In this document: positions 9,079 through 18,720 of the stretch, one piece after another
How the letters are laid out: every line of letters begins with the position of its first letter
How positions within the stretch are numbered: the stretch's first letter is position 1
Assembly (NCBI RefSeq): GCF_000472525.1
Contig: NZ_AWZT01000010.1
Span: 62,001-126,000, forward strand
Source of the DNA: Paraburkholderia dilworthii
GTDB taxonomy: Bacteria; Pseudomonadota; Gammaproteobacteria; Burkholderiales; Burkholderiaceae
Length of the DNA: 64,000 nt
Direction of reading: 5' to 3'
Program-made: the position numbers and the translations under genes
Notes under the pieces: model-generated
What the model saw: the letters and a program-made list of their open reading frames with translations, nothing else
Databases searched by the model: none
What the model was told of the DNA's origin: nothing

Positions 9079-9921
9079 ATGACCGATTCGAATTCTGTCC
9101 GCCCGGCTGCGCAAAAACCTTTCCGACGCCTTCTGCTCACCGGCGCCGCGGGCAATCTCGGCACGCAATTGCGTGGCGCGCTTGCGGCGTGGGCCGATGT
9201 TGTGCGCGTCACCGACATTGCGCCGCTCGGCGAAGTAGCGGAGCACGAAGAAGCGTCGATTGTCGACCTCGCGAACGGAGCCGCGGTTCACGCGCTGCTC
9301 GAAGACGTGGATGCGGTGATCCATCTCGGCGGTATTTCCGTCGAGGCGCCTTTCGAAGACCTGCTCGAAGCGAATATTCGCGGCCTGTACAACCTGTATT
9401 CGGCTGCGCAGAAACAGGGCGTGAAGCGCATCGTGTATGCAAGCTCGAATCACGCGGTGGGCTTTCATCCAGTGACGGAAGCGGTGGATGTCGACGCGCC
9501 GTTGCGCCCCGACAGCCTGTACGGCGTGACCAAATGCTTCGGCGAGTCGCTGTCGCGCTACTACTTCGACCGCTTTGGCCTCGAGACGGTGTGCTTGCGG
9601 ATCGGCTCGTCGTTCGAGCAGCCGAAGAATCCGCGCATGCTGGTCACGTATCTGAGCTATCGCGACTTCATCGAACTGGTGCGCTGTTCGCTGTTCACCA
9701 ATCGGGTCGGCCACGCAATCGTGTATGGCGTGTCGGATAACCGCACGAAGTGGGTCGATAACACAAAGGCGGCGTTCCTCGGGTTTCGTCCGCAGGACAG
9801 TTCAGTGCAATTCGAACATCTCTTCCCGGTCACCGCGCCGACCGCCGATCTGGACGATCCCACGCAGCGCTTCCAGGGCGGCGCGTTCGTGCTGGCCGGA
9901 CCGATGGAGCCGAAGCGATGA
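9079..9921 (+). CDS. udh: Uronate dehydrogenase
   Basis: Extended SDR (NAD-dependent epimerase/dehydratase fold), 280 aa. It oxidises D-galacturonate or D-glucuronate to the aldaro-lactone with NAD+. Visible are the Rossmann motif TGAAGNLG (residues 21-28), AVIHLGG, the active-site serine region VYASSNHAVGF and the catalytic YGVTK (Tyr148, Lys152). The short length and the SSNHAVGF signature are characteristic of Udh rather than of sugar-nucleotide epimerases. Its stop overlaps the lactonase start by 4 nt (ATGA), so the two are translationally coupled. It provides the entry from uronates into the aldarate pathway. Confidence 0.9.
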   Translation: MTDSNSVRPAAQKPFRRLLLTGAAGNLGTQLRGALAAWADVVRVTDIAPLGEVAEHEEASIVDLANGAAVHALLEDVDAVIHLGGISVEAPFEDLLEANIRGLYNLYSAAQKQGVKRIVYASSNHAVGFHPVTEAVDVDAPLRPDSLYGVTKCFGESLSRYYFDRFGLETVCLRIGSSFEQPKNPRMLVTYLSYRDFIELVRCSLFTNRVGHAIVYGVSDNRTKWVDNTKAAFLGFRPQDSSVQFEHLFPVTAPTADLDDPTQRFQGGAFVLAGPMEPKR

Positions 9922-10871
9922 GCGCGGCCGCGAATCCGCGCGTAGAGCGAGTGGAGGCGGCGGGGCAGGCGCCGGCTCTGGTCGGCGAAAGTCCGGTGTG
10001 GCGCATTGCCGAACAGGCGCTTTACTGGGTGGACATTCCTGCGCAAAAAATCGTGCGCCTCGCAGTGGAAACGGGCGAGCGGTCCGAATGGCTGTTGCCG
10101 GAGAAGGTCGCGTGCATCGCGTTCGATCGTCGCGGCACGGTGCTCGCCGGCTGTGAAACCGGCCTTTTTGCGGTGACGCCAGGCGAGAGTTCGACCGACG
10201 CGACGACGCAGGTCGGACGCGTTAACGAACCAGTGAGAATAGCGGGACGCAAGTTGGCTGCGCCGGTCTTCCCGTGCGGCGACATGCGTTTCAACGACGG
10301 CCGCTGCGACCGGCAAGGCCGCTTCTGGGCCGGCACGATGGTGCAGGACATGGCAGCAGCCAATCCGGCCGGCGCGCTGTATCGGTTCGACGCCCAGGGC
10401 GTGCTGTCGGCACCCATTGTCGACGGGCTCATCACGCAAAATGGTCTGGGCTGGTCGCCGGATGGCGCGACCATGTATCTGTCCGACTCGCATCCGCTGC
10501 GTCGGCAGATATGGGCTTTCGACTACGACATCGAAACCGGCGAGCCACGCAACCGGCGCGTCTTCGCCGATCTGAACGACTATGTCGGCCGACCGGACGG
10601 CGCCGCCGTGGATTCCGACGGTTGCTACTGGATCTGCGCGAACGACGCCGGGGCGCTGCTGCGCTTTACGCCGGAAGGCAAGCTGGACCGGCAGATTGCC
10701 GTGCCCGCAATCAAGCCGGCCATGTGCGCGTTCGGTGGACGCAACCTGGATACGCTATTTATCACGTCGATTCGCCCGGCAGCCGGCGCGAGCGAACATG
10801 ACGGGCATCTTTTCGCGGTGCGTCCTGGTGTGAGCGGCTTGCCCGAGCCGGAGTTCGCCGGCGATCTGTGA
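9918..10871 (+). CDS. SMP-30/gluconolactonase-family lactonase (probable aldarolactonase)
   Basis: Six-bladed beta-propeller metal-dependent lactonase, 317 aa. Family motifs are GESPVW near the N-terminus, YWVDIPAQKI, MRFNDGRCDRQGRFWAGTM, NGLGWSPDGATMYLSDS and GRPDGAAVDSDG. The Glu of GESPVW and the Asn/Asp of the later blades are the divalent-metal ligands in this family. It is coupled to udh by a 4-nt overlap, so hydrolysis of galactaro- or glucaro-1,4/1,5-lactone released by Udh is the likely job. L-arabinolactonase or gluconolactonase activity would be the alternative on sequence alone. Confidence 0.87.
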   Translation: MSAAANPRVERVEAAGQAPALVGESPVWRIAEQALYWVDIPAQKIVRLAVETGERSEWLLPEKVACIAFDRRGTVLAGCETGLFAVTPGESSTDATTQVGRVNEPVRIAGRKLAAPVFPCGDMRFNDGRCDRQGRFWAGTMVQDMAAANPAGALYRFDAQGVLSAPIVDGLITQNGLGWSPDGATMYLSDSHPLRRQIWAFDYDIETGEPRNRRVFADLNDYVGRPDGAAVDSDGCYWICANDAGALLRFTPEGKLDRQIAVPAIKPAMCAFGGRNLDTLFITSIRPAAGASEHDGHLFAVRPGVSGLPEPEFAGDL

Positions 10872-10892
10872 ACCGCGCAATGCGGTTAGGCA

Positions 10893-10923
10893 GGGCGCCG
10901 GCGCTTCGATACCACCGGCGCCC
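10893..10923 (+). terminator. Possible terminator hairpin after the lactonase gene
   Basis: Nine-base stem GGGCGCCGG / CCGGCGCCC with a 13-nt loop. It is followed only by AAGGTTT, so intrinsic termination is uncertain. Confidence 0.4.
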
Positions 10924-10949
10924 AAGGTTTAGTCCACGTAAATTCATCA

Positions 10950-10962
10950 CTCGTCATACAAC
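10950..10962. promoter_or_regulatory. Possible weak FadR/GntR operator
   Basis: CTCGT CAT ACAAC matches nine of ten arm positions of the cluster motif. It lies 577 bp before dctP, so it may be a secondary site or chance. Confidence 0.4.
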
Positions 10963-11162
10963 ATTGTCGCGCCGATACGACGCTTTCGCTGCGGCTTACG
11001 CAAATCCAGCGCGTTCACATTCCTAGTTCACGTCTTTGCGCCATACAGCGCGGCGGCGCGCGCTCCGTGCCTGCAGCGTCGTCGCGGTCATCTGTACCGA
11101 ACCCCGTTTCCTCGGGTAAATACCGTCTGTACAACTCAAACTGCGTTTTATAGACTTCGTAT

Positions 11163-11175
11163 GTCGTCGTACAAC
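11163..11175. promoter_or_regulatory. Putative FadR/GntR operator of the TRAP operon
   Basis: GTCGT CGT ACAAC matches all ten arm positions, is preceded by TAT and followed by GTATA. It lies 352 bp upstream of dctP, which implies a long leader or a distant promoter. Confidence 0.62.
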
Positions 11176-11289
11176 GTATAAGCGCAAACAGACAGCTTTC
11201 TAAGCATTTCGAGATTGCAGCGCCAAACGTGGCGGCTTTGGCGCGCAACGCGGTGTTCGCGCGAAAGCACGCTGACGCAGCAGAAGTAA

Positions 11290-12522
<1,233 letters not shown>

Positions 12523-12544
12523 CGCTCGCATAGCGCTTTCGCGG

Positions 12545-12586
12545 CAGCGGAAAAGCCTTGCAGAAAAACTGCGAGGCTTTCCGCTG
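12545..12586 (+). other. Large hairpin between dctP and dctQ
   Basis: Near-perfect stem of about 18 bp (CAGCGGAAA...GCAG paired with CTGC...TTTCCGCTG) around an AAAAA loop, with no T tract after it. In binding-protein operons such stems commonly stabilise the upstream message, so that the binding protein is made in excess of the permease. Confidence 0.7.
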
Positions 12587-12674
12587 TCCGCCGATTGCCT
12601 GACTGGTGACGGAAAGTAGCATTACTAACGAGTAAAAACGGTCCGTCGTAGGCAAGAATGGGGTAAAGAGATTC

Positions 12675-13145
12675 ATGAAACGCCCAAACGATTTTATCTT
12701 TCGCGCGCTGGCTGTCGTCGCCTCGCTCAGCCTCGCAGCGCTGAGTCTGCTGGTGATCTACAGCGTCGTGATGCGCTACGTGTTTAGCGACGCTCCCGAT
12801 TTCGTCGAGCCGATAGCGCTGTTGCTGGTGATCGTGATCGCGATGTTCGGCGCGGCGCTCAAGGTCCGCGAAGGCGGCCATATCGGGCTCGATTCGCTCG
12901 TGAAGAACTTGCCGGAGAAGGGGCAGCTCGTCGCACACGCGTTCCAGCATCTGTGTCTGATCGCGCTCGCGGTGGCGATTTTCTTCGGCTCGCTGCAGAT
13001 GGCTGAAACCACGCTGCATGACCAGATTCCGATTCTCGGCTTGCCCGAAGCGCTCCGCTACGTGATCCCGGTCATTGCCAGCGTCTGCATTGCGTTGTTC
13101 TCATTCGAGAACCTTCTGGCGCTTTTCGCAAAGAAACACAAATAG
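12675..13145 (+). CDS. dctQ: TRAP transporter small membrane subunit DctQ
   Basis: Inner-membrane protein of 156 aa with four predicted helices (for example VASLSLAALSLLVIYSVVMRYVF, about residues 16-38, and a segment around FVEPIALLLVIVIAMFGAAL). The motif VVMRYVFSDAPDFVEPIA is the DctQ hallmark (RYVF, then the W/F-E pair), and KVREGGHIGLD follows. It pairs with DctM to form the permease driven by the sodium or proton gradient. The gap to dctM is 7 nt. Confidence 0.9.
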   Translation: MKRPNDFIFRALAVVASLSLAALSLLVIYSVVMRYVFSDAPDFVEPIALLLVIVIAMFGAALKVREGGHIGLDSLVKNLPEKGQLVAHAFQHLCLIALAVAIFFGSLQMAETTLHDQIPILGLPEALRYVIPVIASVCIALFSFENLLALFAKKHK

Positions 13146-13152
13146 AACAATC

Positions 13153-14505
13153 ATGGAACTTGCCCTCCTTTCTATCAGTTTCCTCGTTTTTCTGGTGCTC
13201 GGCGTTCCTGTTTCGTTCGCGCTGGGATTGTCGTGCGTGCTGACGTATCTATATGAAGGGCTGCCCGCCGCCACCGCGATGCAGTCGATGATCTCGGGGA
13301 TGAACGCGTTCTCGTTCCTCGCAGTGCCGTTCTTCATCTTCTCAGGCGAACTGATGTTGCACGGCGGCATCGCCGATCGCATCCTGCGTTTCGCGCAGGC
13401 CACGGTCGGCCATTTCCGCGGCGGCCTAGGCATGGCAAATGTGGTCGCCTGTACGCTATTTGGCGGCGTCTCGGGTTCGCCCACAGCGGATACGTCGGCA
13501 ATGGGCGGCGTCGTCATTCCGCTGATGAAGCGCGAGGGCTATAGCGCCGCTTACGCGGTCAACGTCACGACGCATTCGTCGCTGGCCGGCGCGCTGATGC
13601 CCACATCGACCAACATGATCATCTACGCCTTCGCGGCGCAGGGCATCACGGGCACGCTGAACGGTGTGCCGATGAGCGGGGTGTCGATCGGCGATCTGCT
13701 GTTCTCGGGGCTGTTGCCGGTGTTGTGGGTGATGGGCTTCGTGCTGATCGCAGCGTACTGGCAAGCCGTGCGCTACGGCTACCCGCGCCGTCCGGACGGT
13801 TCGACCGAACTGCAGCGCTTTCCGGGCTGGATGGCGGTCGCGCGGACGTTCCTCGGCGCATTGCCGGGCCTGATGGTCATCGCGATCATTCTGGTTTGCG
13901 TGGCGAAGGGTATTGCGACGGCGACGGAAGCCGCTGCTATTGCGGTGGCCTATTCGCTCGTGCTGACGGTCGTGGTGTATCGCTCGATGACGCTGAAGAA
14001 GCTTTCCTTCGCATTGTCGAAGGCTGCGAAGACCACCGGCGTCGTACTGCTGCTGATCGGCGTGTCGAACATGCTGCGTTACCAGATGGCGTATCTGGAG
14101 ATCCCCGATGCGATCGAGCACATGCTCGACGGCGCGACGAGCCTCCCCTGGCTGATGCTGCTGTATATCAACGTCATCCAGGTTTTCCTCGGCACGTTCG
14201 TGGACATGGCGGCGCACATTCTGATCACCACGCCGCTCTTCCTGCCGATGGCGATGCATAGCGGCGTCGGTCCCGTGCAGTTCGGCATCATGATTCTTCT
14301 GAACTGCGCGTTGGGTCTCGTGCATCCGCCGATCGGCTCGGTGCAGTTCATTGGTTGCGCGATCGGCAATGTGTCGATTGGGGAAACTACCAAGGTGGCT
14401 TGGCCGTATTACCTCGCTATCTTCAGCGCCATCAATATTGTGACTTACGTGCCAGTGTTCTCCACGTGGTTGCCGAGCGTGATTAATGGACACCCGGTCT
14501 TCTGA
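13153..14505 (+). CDS. dctM: TRAP transporter large permease DctM
   Basis: Inner-membrane permease of 450 aa with about 12 helices. Visible family motifs are FLAVPFFIFSGELMLHGGIADR, GGLGMANVVACTLFGGVSGSPTADTSAMG (the GxSGS ion/substrate loop), THSSLAGALMPTSTNMIIYA and the second pseudo-repeat ending NCALGLVHPPIG. The start at 13153 immediately follows dctQ. An upstream in-frame start would overlap dctQ by 71 nt and add a non-membrane leader, so it is rejected. Confidence 0.93.
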   Translation: MELALLSISFLVFLVLGVPVSFALGLSCVLTYLYEGLPAATAMQSMISGMNAFSFLAVPFFIFSGELMLHGGIADRILRFAQATVGHFRGGLGMANVVACTLFGGVSGSPTADTSAMGGVVIPLMKREGYSAAYAVNVTTHSSLAGALMPTSTNMIIYAFAAQGITGTLNGVPMSGVSIGDLLFSGLLPVLWVMGFVLIAAYWQAVRYGYPRRPDGSTELQRFPGWMAVARTFLGALPGLMVIAIILVCVAKGIATATEAAAIAVAYSLVLTVVVYRSMTLKKLSFALSKAAKTTGVVLLLIGVSNMLRYQMAYLEIPDAIEHMLDGATSLPWLMLLYINVIQVFLGTFVDMAAHILITTPLFLPMAMHSGVGPVQFGIMILLNCALGLVHPPIGSVQFIGCAIGNVSIGETTKVAWPYYLAIFSAINIVTYVPVFSTWLPSVINGHPVF

Positions 14506-14585
14506 CCTTAAATCCCCGGATTCACCGGTTGCGCTGTTCACACAATGACCGGTAGTCAAGAACAATTTTTTAAAGAGGAGCATAA

Positions 14586-15785
14586 ATGAAAAAGGCACTA
14601 GCAACCTCCGCACTTGGGTTGATCGCCCTCGGCGCCCACGCCCAGAGCAACGTCACGCTGTACGGTATCGTCGATACGGGTATCGGCTACCAAAGCAGCT
14701 CGGCCGCGCTCGGTTCGAACTCGGGCGGCCGCTCGGTCGTCAAGATGAACAACGGCATCTGGGCGGGCAGCCGCTTCGGCCTGAAGGGCGGTGAGGATCT
14801 TGGCGGCGGCACGAAGGCCATTTTCCAGTTGGAGCAGGGCTTTAACAGCGCAACCGGCGCACAGGGCGTGAGCGGCCTCGCGTTCAATCGCCAGGCATGG
14901 GTTGGTGTGACGAATACCACGTACGGTACGCTGACTGCGGGCCGCCAGTACACGTCGTACTACACGCTGCTGTCGCCGTATAGCCCGACCACGTGGCTCA
15001 CGGGCGCATATGGCGCGCACCCGGGCGATATCGATTCGCTCGATACGCTGTACCGCGTGAACAATTCGCTGGTCTATACGTCGCCGAGCATGCACGGTTT
15101 GACGGTGAGCGGTTCGTATGCGCTCGGCGGCGTGGCGGGCCGACTCAACGCAGGCTCGACGTGGAGCGCGGCAGTGCAGTACCTGAACGGTCCGTTCGGT
15201 ATCGCCGCTGGCTTCCAGCGCATCAACAACTCGACCTCGGGCGGCGGGGCGTGGGGCACGGATTCGACGGCGTCGAATAACGGTGCTCAGCCGGGCGTGT
15301 CGGGCATCAACAACGGCTACCGCACGGCGCAGGCTCAGCAGCGCGTGGCGGTCACCGGCGGCTATGCCTTCAGCTCGCAATTCGACGTGTCGTTCTCGTA
15401 CTCGAACGTGCAGTACATTCCCGGCGTGGGTTCGGCTTTCCGTAACGAAGCGATCTTCAACACGGTTGGCGCAGTGCTCCACTTCAAGCCGATCAGCGCG
15501 CTGGACCTGGCTGCAGGCTATAGCTACACGCGTGCAACGGAGGCCAATGGTATTTCGAGCGCGGCTCGTTATCACCAGTTCAACCTCTCGCAGTACTACA
15601 GCCTTTCCAAGCGTACCGGCCTGTACGCGCTGGAAGCGTATCAGCGTGCGAGCGGCCAGACGATCGGCAACAACGGCATCAGCATCATCAATGCAACGGC
15701 CGATATCGGCGACGGTCAGAACAGCGCACCGTCCTCGTCGCGTAGCCAGTTTGCTGCCGGCGTGGGCATCATCCACCGCTTCTGA
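14586..15785 (+). CDS. Outer-membrane porin (Gram-negative general porin, Burkholderia type)
   Basis: Trimeric beta-barrel porin of 399 aa for passive uptake of small solutes. The signal peptide MKKALATSALGLIALGAHA is followed by the standard mature start QSNVTLYGIVDTGIGY. The terminal residue is phenylalanine (GVGIIHRF), the outer-membrane assembly signal. Typical barrel strands alternate Tyr, Gly and polar residues (GSRFGLKGGEDLGGGTKAIFQLEQGF). AAAGAGGAG lies 6 nt before the ATG. It is 80 bp downstream of dctM, so it may be co-expressed for uronate entry. A hairpin follows at once. Confidence 0.93.
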   Translation: MKKALATSALGLIALGAHAQSNVTLYGIVDTGIGYQSSSAALGSNSGGRSVVKMNNGIWAGSRFGLKGGEDLGGGTKAIFQLEQGFNSATGAQGVSGLAFNRQAWVGVTNTTYGTLTAGRQYTSYYTLLSPYSPTTWLTGAYGAHPGDIDSLDTLYRVNNSLVYTSPSMHGLTVSGSYALGGVAGRLNAGSTWSAAVQYLNGPFGIAAGFQRINNSTSGGGAWGTDSTASNNGAQPGVSGINNGYRTAQAQQRVAVTGGYAFSSQFDVSFSYSNVQYIPGVGSAFRNEAIFNTVGAVLHFKPISALDLAAGYSYTRATEANGISSAARYHQFNLSQYYSLSKRTGLYALEAYQRASGQTIGNNGISIINATADIGDGQNSAPSSSRSQFAAGVGIIHRF

Positions 15786-15797
15786 TCTGTTGGCATA

Positions 15798-15823
15798 GTG
15801 GCGGCGTGTTGTTACGCCGCCAC
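15798..15823 (+). terminator. Hairpin terminator after the porin
   Basis: Perfect 10-bp stem GTGGCGGCGT / ACGCCGCCAC with a 6-nt loop, 13 nt after the stop. The T-rich tract (CATTTTAATC) comes only about 7 nt later. Confidence 0.6.
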
Positions 15824-15892
15824 AGCGGCGCATTTTAATCACGCGTCGCCGACCATGAAAAACGCTGCGCGCGACGCGCCCAGCGTTTCAAT

Positions 15893-16084
15893 TCAACTCT
15901 CGCTGTCGGACCACAAGCGTCCTCCTGTTGCCCAGTTTTCGCGCTTCACGTCGGTGAGAATAATGTCCACCGAATTCAGCTCGACGCCGAGCGACTCGCA
16001 GGTCGCTTTCGTGATTGCTTCGACAAATTGGCGTTTCTGCTCGAGCGAGCGGCCTTCAAACAGTTCGATATGAAACGTGGGCAT
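15893..16084 (-). CDS. 4-Oxalocrotonate tautomerase family protein
   Basis: Small 63-aa enzyme. After Met removal the N-terminal residue is proline (MPTFHIELFEGRS), which is the catalytic base of this superfamily. The remaining pattern, EQKRQFVEAITKATCESLGV and a VDIILTDVKRENWATGG end, fits the family; arginine in KRENW may bind the carboxylate. Likely acts on a 2-keto/enol acid. The substrate is unknown. It has no operon partner on its strand closer than the class II aldolase upstream at 16207-16983, which could share a transcript. Confidence 0.88.
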   Translation of the reverse strand: MPTFHIELFEGRSLEQKRQFVEAITKATCESLGVELNSVDIILTDVKRENWATGGRLWSDSES

Positions 16085-16137
16085 GGTTTGGCTCCGTTGA
16101 AAACTTGATTGGCACAGGGCGCCGCGAATCCGGCTGC

Positions 16138-16194
16138 GCTTTTAGCCGCTTTTTAGCCGCTTTTTAGCCGCTTTTTAGCCGCTTATTAGACGCC
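16138..16194. repeat. Tandem 11-bp repeat, about five copies
   Basis: Units of TTTTTAGCCGC repeated head to tail (three exact copies flanked by CTTTTAGCCGC and TTATTAGACGC). It lies between the tautomerase and aldolase genes, just after the aldolase stop. Confidence 0.9.
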
Positions 16195-16206
16195 TTTTAG
16201 CGCTTA

Positions 16207-16983
16207 CTAGTGACGATAGGCCGGATCGAGCCTGTCGAGCTTGCGCAGCAACGCCGGCCATTCAAGCGTTCCTTCGATCGCACCGCCATCGCACAGTTGC
16301 TCGGCCGCGCGCGCGGCTACCGTGTCGTCGGGCACGACGAGTTGCGCGCCGCAAGCCTGTGCCTGCAACTGGATTTCGCACGCTTTGAGCAACGTGGCCA
16401 TCAGCACATACGCTTCGGCGACGGTGCGGCCCACGCTCATCGTGCCGTGATTGCGCAGCAGCATGGCCGGTTTGTCCGCGAGATGCTCGACGAGGCGCCT
16501 GCTTTCGGCCGGCGTAAAAGCGAGCCCTTCATAGTCGTGATACGCAAGCTGACCATAAAAACGCAGCGCATGTTGCGACGCGGGCAGCAAACCCGCCGGC
16601 TGCGCGGAAACGGCCACGCCCGCCGTATTGTGCAGATGCATCACGCAGAACGCGTCCGCGCGCGCAGCATGCACGGCGGCGTGAATCGCGAAGCCGGTTA
16701 CGTTCACCGCGTGTTCGCTTGAGCCGACGATGTTGCCGTCAATGTCGATCTTCACGAGGTTCGACGCGCTGACTTCGTCGAATGCGAGGCCGAAAGGATT
16801 GATCAGAAAGTGGCCTGGCTCGTCCGGAACGCTCGCGGAGATGTGCGTGTAGATCAGGTCGTCCCAGCCATTGAGCGCGACGAGGCGATAGGCGGCCGCG
16901 AGGTCGACGCGAGTCTGCTGCTCCGCTTCGGACAGCGGCCCGGACTGTGCAATGCGGCCAGCGGGTGTGTGGATGAACGACAT
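16207..16983 (-). CDS. Class II aldolase/adducin family protein
   Basis: Zinc-dependent aldolase or decarboxylase fold, 258 aa. Visible are LVALNGWDDLIYTHISAS, the phosphate/carboxylate region HFLINPFGLAFDEV, the zinc ligands HLHNTAG (two His) and RNHGTMSVG (third His), and a catalytic acid near YHDYEG. Members act on fuculose or ribulose phosphates, or on non-phosphorylated hydroxy-keto acids. The substrate here is not determined. AGGAG precedes the ATG. An 11-bp direct duplication (TGATGTTGCCT twice) lies in the leader at about 16994-17015. Confidence 0.85.
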   Translation of the reverse strand: MSFIHTPAGRIAQSGPLSEAEQQTRVDLAAAYRLVALNGWDDLIYTHISASVPDEPGHFLINPFGLAFDEVSASNLVKIDIDGNIVGSSEHAVNVTGFAIHAAVHAARADAFCVMHLHNTAGVAVSAQPAGLLPASQHALRFYGQLAYHDYEGLAFTPAESRRLVEHLADKPAMLLRNHGTMSVGRTVAEAYVLMATLLKACEIQLQAQACGAQLVVPDDTVAARAAEQLCDGGAIEGTLEWPALLRKLDRLDPAYRH

Positions 16984-17053
16984 ACATGTCTCCTGATGTT
17001 GCCTTGATGTTGCCTGACGTATATCTGTGTCTGCACGAACGTGGGCGCGACTT

Positions 17054-17914
17054 TCAGCAGGCGACGCGCTGCCTTAGCCACTGCACGCTCCACGTCGCGG
17101 CGACGAAGGGCGCGGTCAGCGCCGGCAGTCCAGCGTGAGTGGCCGCCGCTTGCAAACCCACCGAAATCGCCACGCTGCCGACCATCCACCCGATGCCGGA
17201 ATCGGTCAGCGCAAGCGCGCTGAGTGCGCCGTTGAATCCTAGCAGGCCTGCGTCGAACGAGCTTGCCGCCGTACCCAGCAGAACATGCGCGCCGCTCGCG
17301 AGGGCCGCGCCGGTCAGCGCATATAGCGCGTGCCGTGTCGATGCCGCCGCGATGCCGATCAGCACGAGCGCACCGGCCATTGCGTTCGAGGCAAAACCAG
17401 TTTGCGCGAGGCCGGCGAGCACGCCGCTGCCAAACTGCGCTGCGCCGAGCGTATGCGTTGCTGCAAGATCTGCCGGCGCAGGTCCGCTTGCCGCCATCGG
17501 CAGCCAGAGCCACGTGACGATCAGGCATGGGCTCGAAAAGTAGCCGAGCCCGTGCGCGCGCAGCCATCGCGACCACGGTTCGAGAAGCCATGCGGTGCCG
17601 GTGGCCGCGAGAATCGCGATTGCAGCGGCTGTTGCATCGTCGGCGACGAAGCTGAACGCGGCGAGTCCGGCCAATGCGCCGTTGAAGCCGTGTAGGCCCG
17701 CGCGCATGTCGTCGTCGGAAGAACCGGCCAGTACCGCACTCACGTTGGCGGCGACGGCACCGATCAGCGCCGCGCACGCGAGACGCGGATCGCACAGCAG
17801 CCAGGCGGCGATGAGGCAGGCGCCGGTGAAGGCGTTCGCTTGCAGCACGATCTGGCCAAGGCTGCGCAGCAGTGTGCGCAAGGCGGGGTGTGCTTCGGTG
17901 GCGGCGGCGTACAT
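17054..17914 (-). CDS. Urea transporter (UT family)
   Basis: Integral membrane channel of 286 aa. It shows the internal duplication typical of UT proteins: GLHGFNGALAGLAAFSF in the first half and GLLGFNGALSALALTDSG in the second, which are the two pore-lining repeats. Other hydrophobic segments include the N-terminal QIVLQANAFTGACLIAAW. It would allow facilitated urea diffusion across the inner membrane. No urease or nickel gene is in the window. Alone on its strand; regulation not visible. Confidence 0.86.
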   Translation of the reverse strand: MYAAATEAHPALRTLLRSLGQIVLQANAFTGACLIAAWLLCDPRLACAALIGAVAANVSAVLAGSSDDDMRAGLHGFNGALAGLAAFSFVADDATAAAIAILAATGTAWLLEPWSRWLRAHGLGYFSSPCLIVTWLWLPMAASGPAPADLAATHTLGAAQFGSGVLAGLAQTGFASNAMAGALVLIGIAAASTRHALYALTGAALASGAHVLLGTAASSFDAGLLGFNGALSALALTDSGIGWMVGSVAISVGLQAAATHAGLPALTAPFVAATWSVQWLRQRVAC

Positions 17915-18165
17915 GGTTTCTGGAGCAATGAGCGTCCGACGGCGCGCGTGCTCGAAATGGAATTACGCGCGGCGGGCGAACAGGTGCGAACCGCGAGCAT
18001 AGGGCAGTGGCGCGGCTGCGCGCATGCCTGCGCGTTGATAGTGGCTATTTGCAATAGCCTACATATGACAGCGCGGTGAGCGTATGCATCGGCGATTGTC
18101 TAGCGTTCGCGCTACGATACGAAACCGGTGCGCGTGCCGCGCCTTTCATGTGAGGAGACGATCCA

Positions 18166-18720
18166 ATGCGGGAACTACGGTGGGCATCGCAAGAGGGCGA
18201 CGGCATCGAACATCTGGCGTTCGACGCGCGCAACGACGGTTTCGAGGTGGAGAGCGTCGTGGTCGGGCAGCGCTATGGCAAGGCCTACGGGCTGCACTAC
18301 AAGGTGCGCTGTGACGCGCAATGGCGCACGCGTTTTGCGTGGCTGAAGATCGCCGGCGGGGGAGAACTGGAATTGCGCGGCAACGGCGAGGGCCATTGGC
18401 ACGATGGGCACGGCCTCCTGTTGAGCGCGATTGAAGGGTGCATCGACATCGATATTGCCGCCACGCCGTTTACTAATACATTGCCGATTCGCCGGCTGCA
18501 ACTCGCGCAAGGGGAACGTCGGCCTATCCAGGTCGCCTACGTTTCCACACCGGACTTGCAGGTAACGCGCGTCGAGCAGGCGTATTCGTGCATCGAGCTC
18601 AACCGCGAGTACCGCTATGAGGGCATCTTCCGCGATTTCACGGCGAATATGAAGGTGGACGACGATGGGCTCGTGATCGACTACCCGACGCTTTTCACTC
18701 GCCTGCCGCGCGAGCGTTGA
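18166..18720 (+). CDS. Putative glycolipid-binding protein (DUF1089-like)
   Basis: Protein of 184 aa, cytosolic by appearance (no signal peptide or membrane segment). It resembles the putative glycolipid-binding family: WASQEGDGIEHLAF near the N-terminus, the YGLHYKVRCDAQWRT strand, GNGEGHWHDG, IEGCIDIDI and the end FTANMKVDDDGLVIDYPTLFTRL. GAGGAG lies 9 nt upstream of the ATG. The function is not established for the family. Its 3' end overlaps the 3' end of the convergent hydrolase gene by 26 bp. Confidence 0.8.
   Translation: MRELRWASQEGDGIEHLAFDARNDGFEVESVVVGQRYGKAYGLHYKVRCDAQWRTRFAWLKIAGGGELELRGNGEGHWHDGHGLLLSAIEGCIDIDIAATPFTNTLPIRRLQLAQGERRPIQVAYVSTPDLQVTRVEQAYSCIELNREYRYEGIFRDFTANMKVDDDGLVIDYPTLFTRLPRER

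Noticed and set aside
13456..14613. A 385-codon antisense frame over dctM
   Set aside because: Composition typical of a reverse reading of membrane-protein codons (Arg/His-rich); no hydrophobic segments or motifs.
16994..17025. Possible eighth GntR operator before the class II aldolase (GTTGCCTGACGTATATCTG)
   Set aside because: The TATATCT tail resembles the aldarate sites, but the arms (GTTGC and ACGTA) break the dyad and the spacing is two bases short. The aldolase is not clearly part of the pathway.
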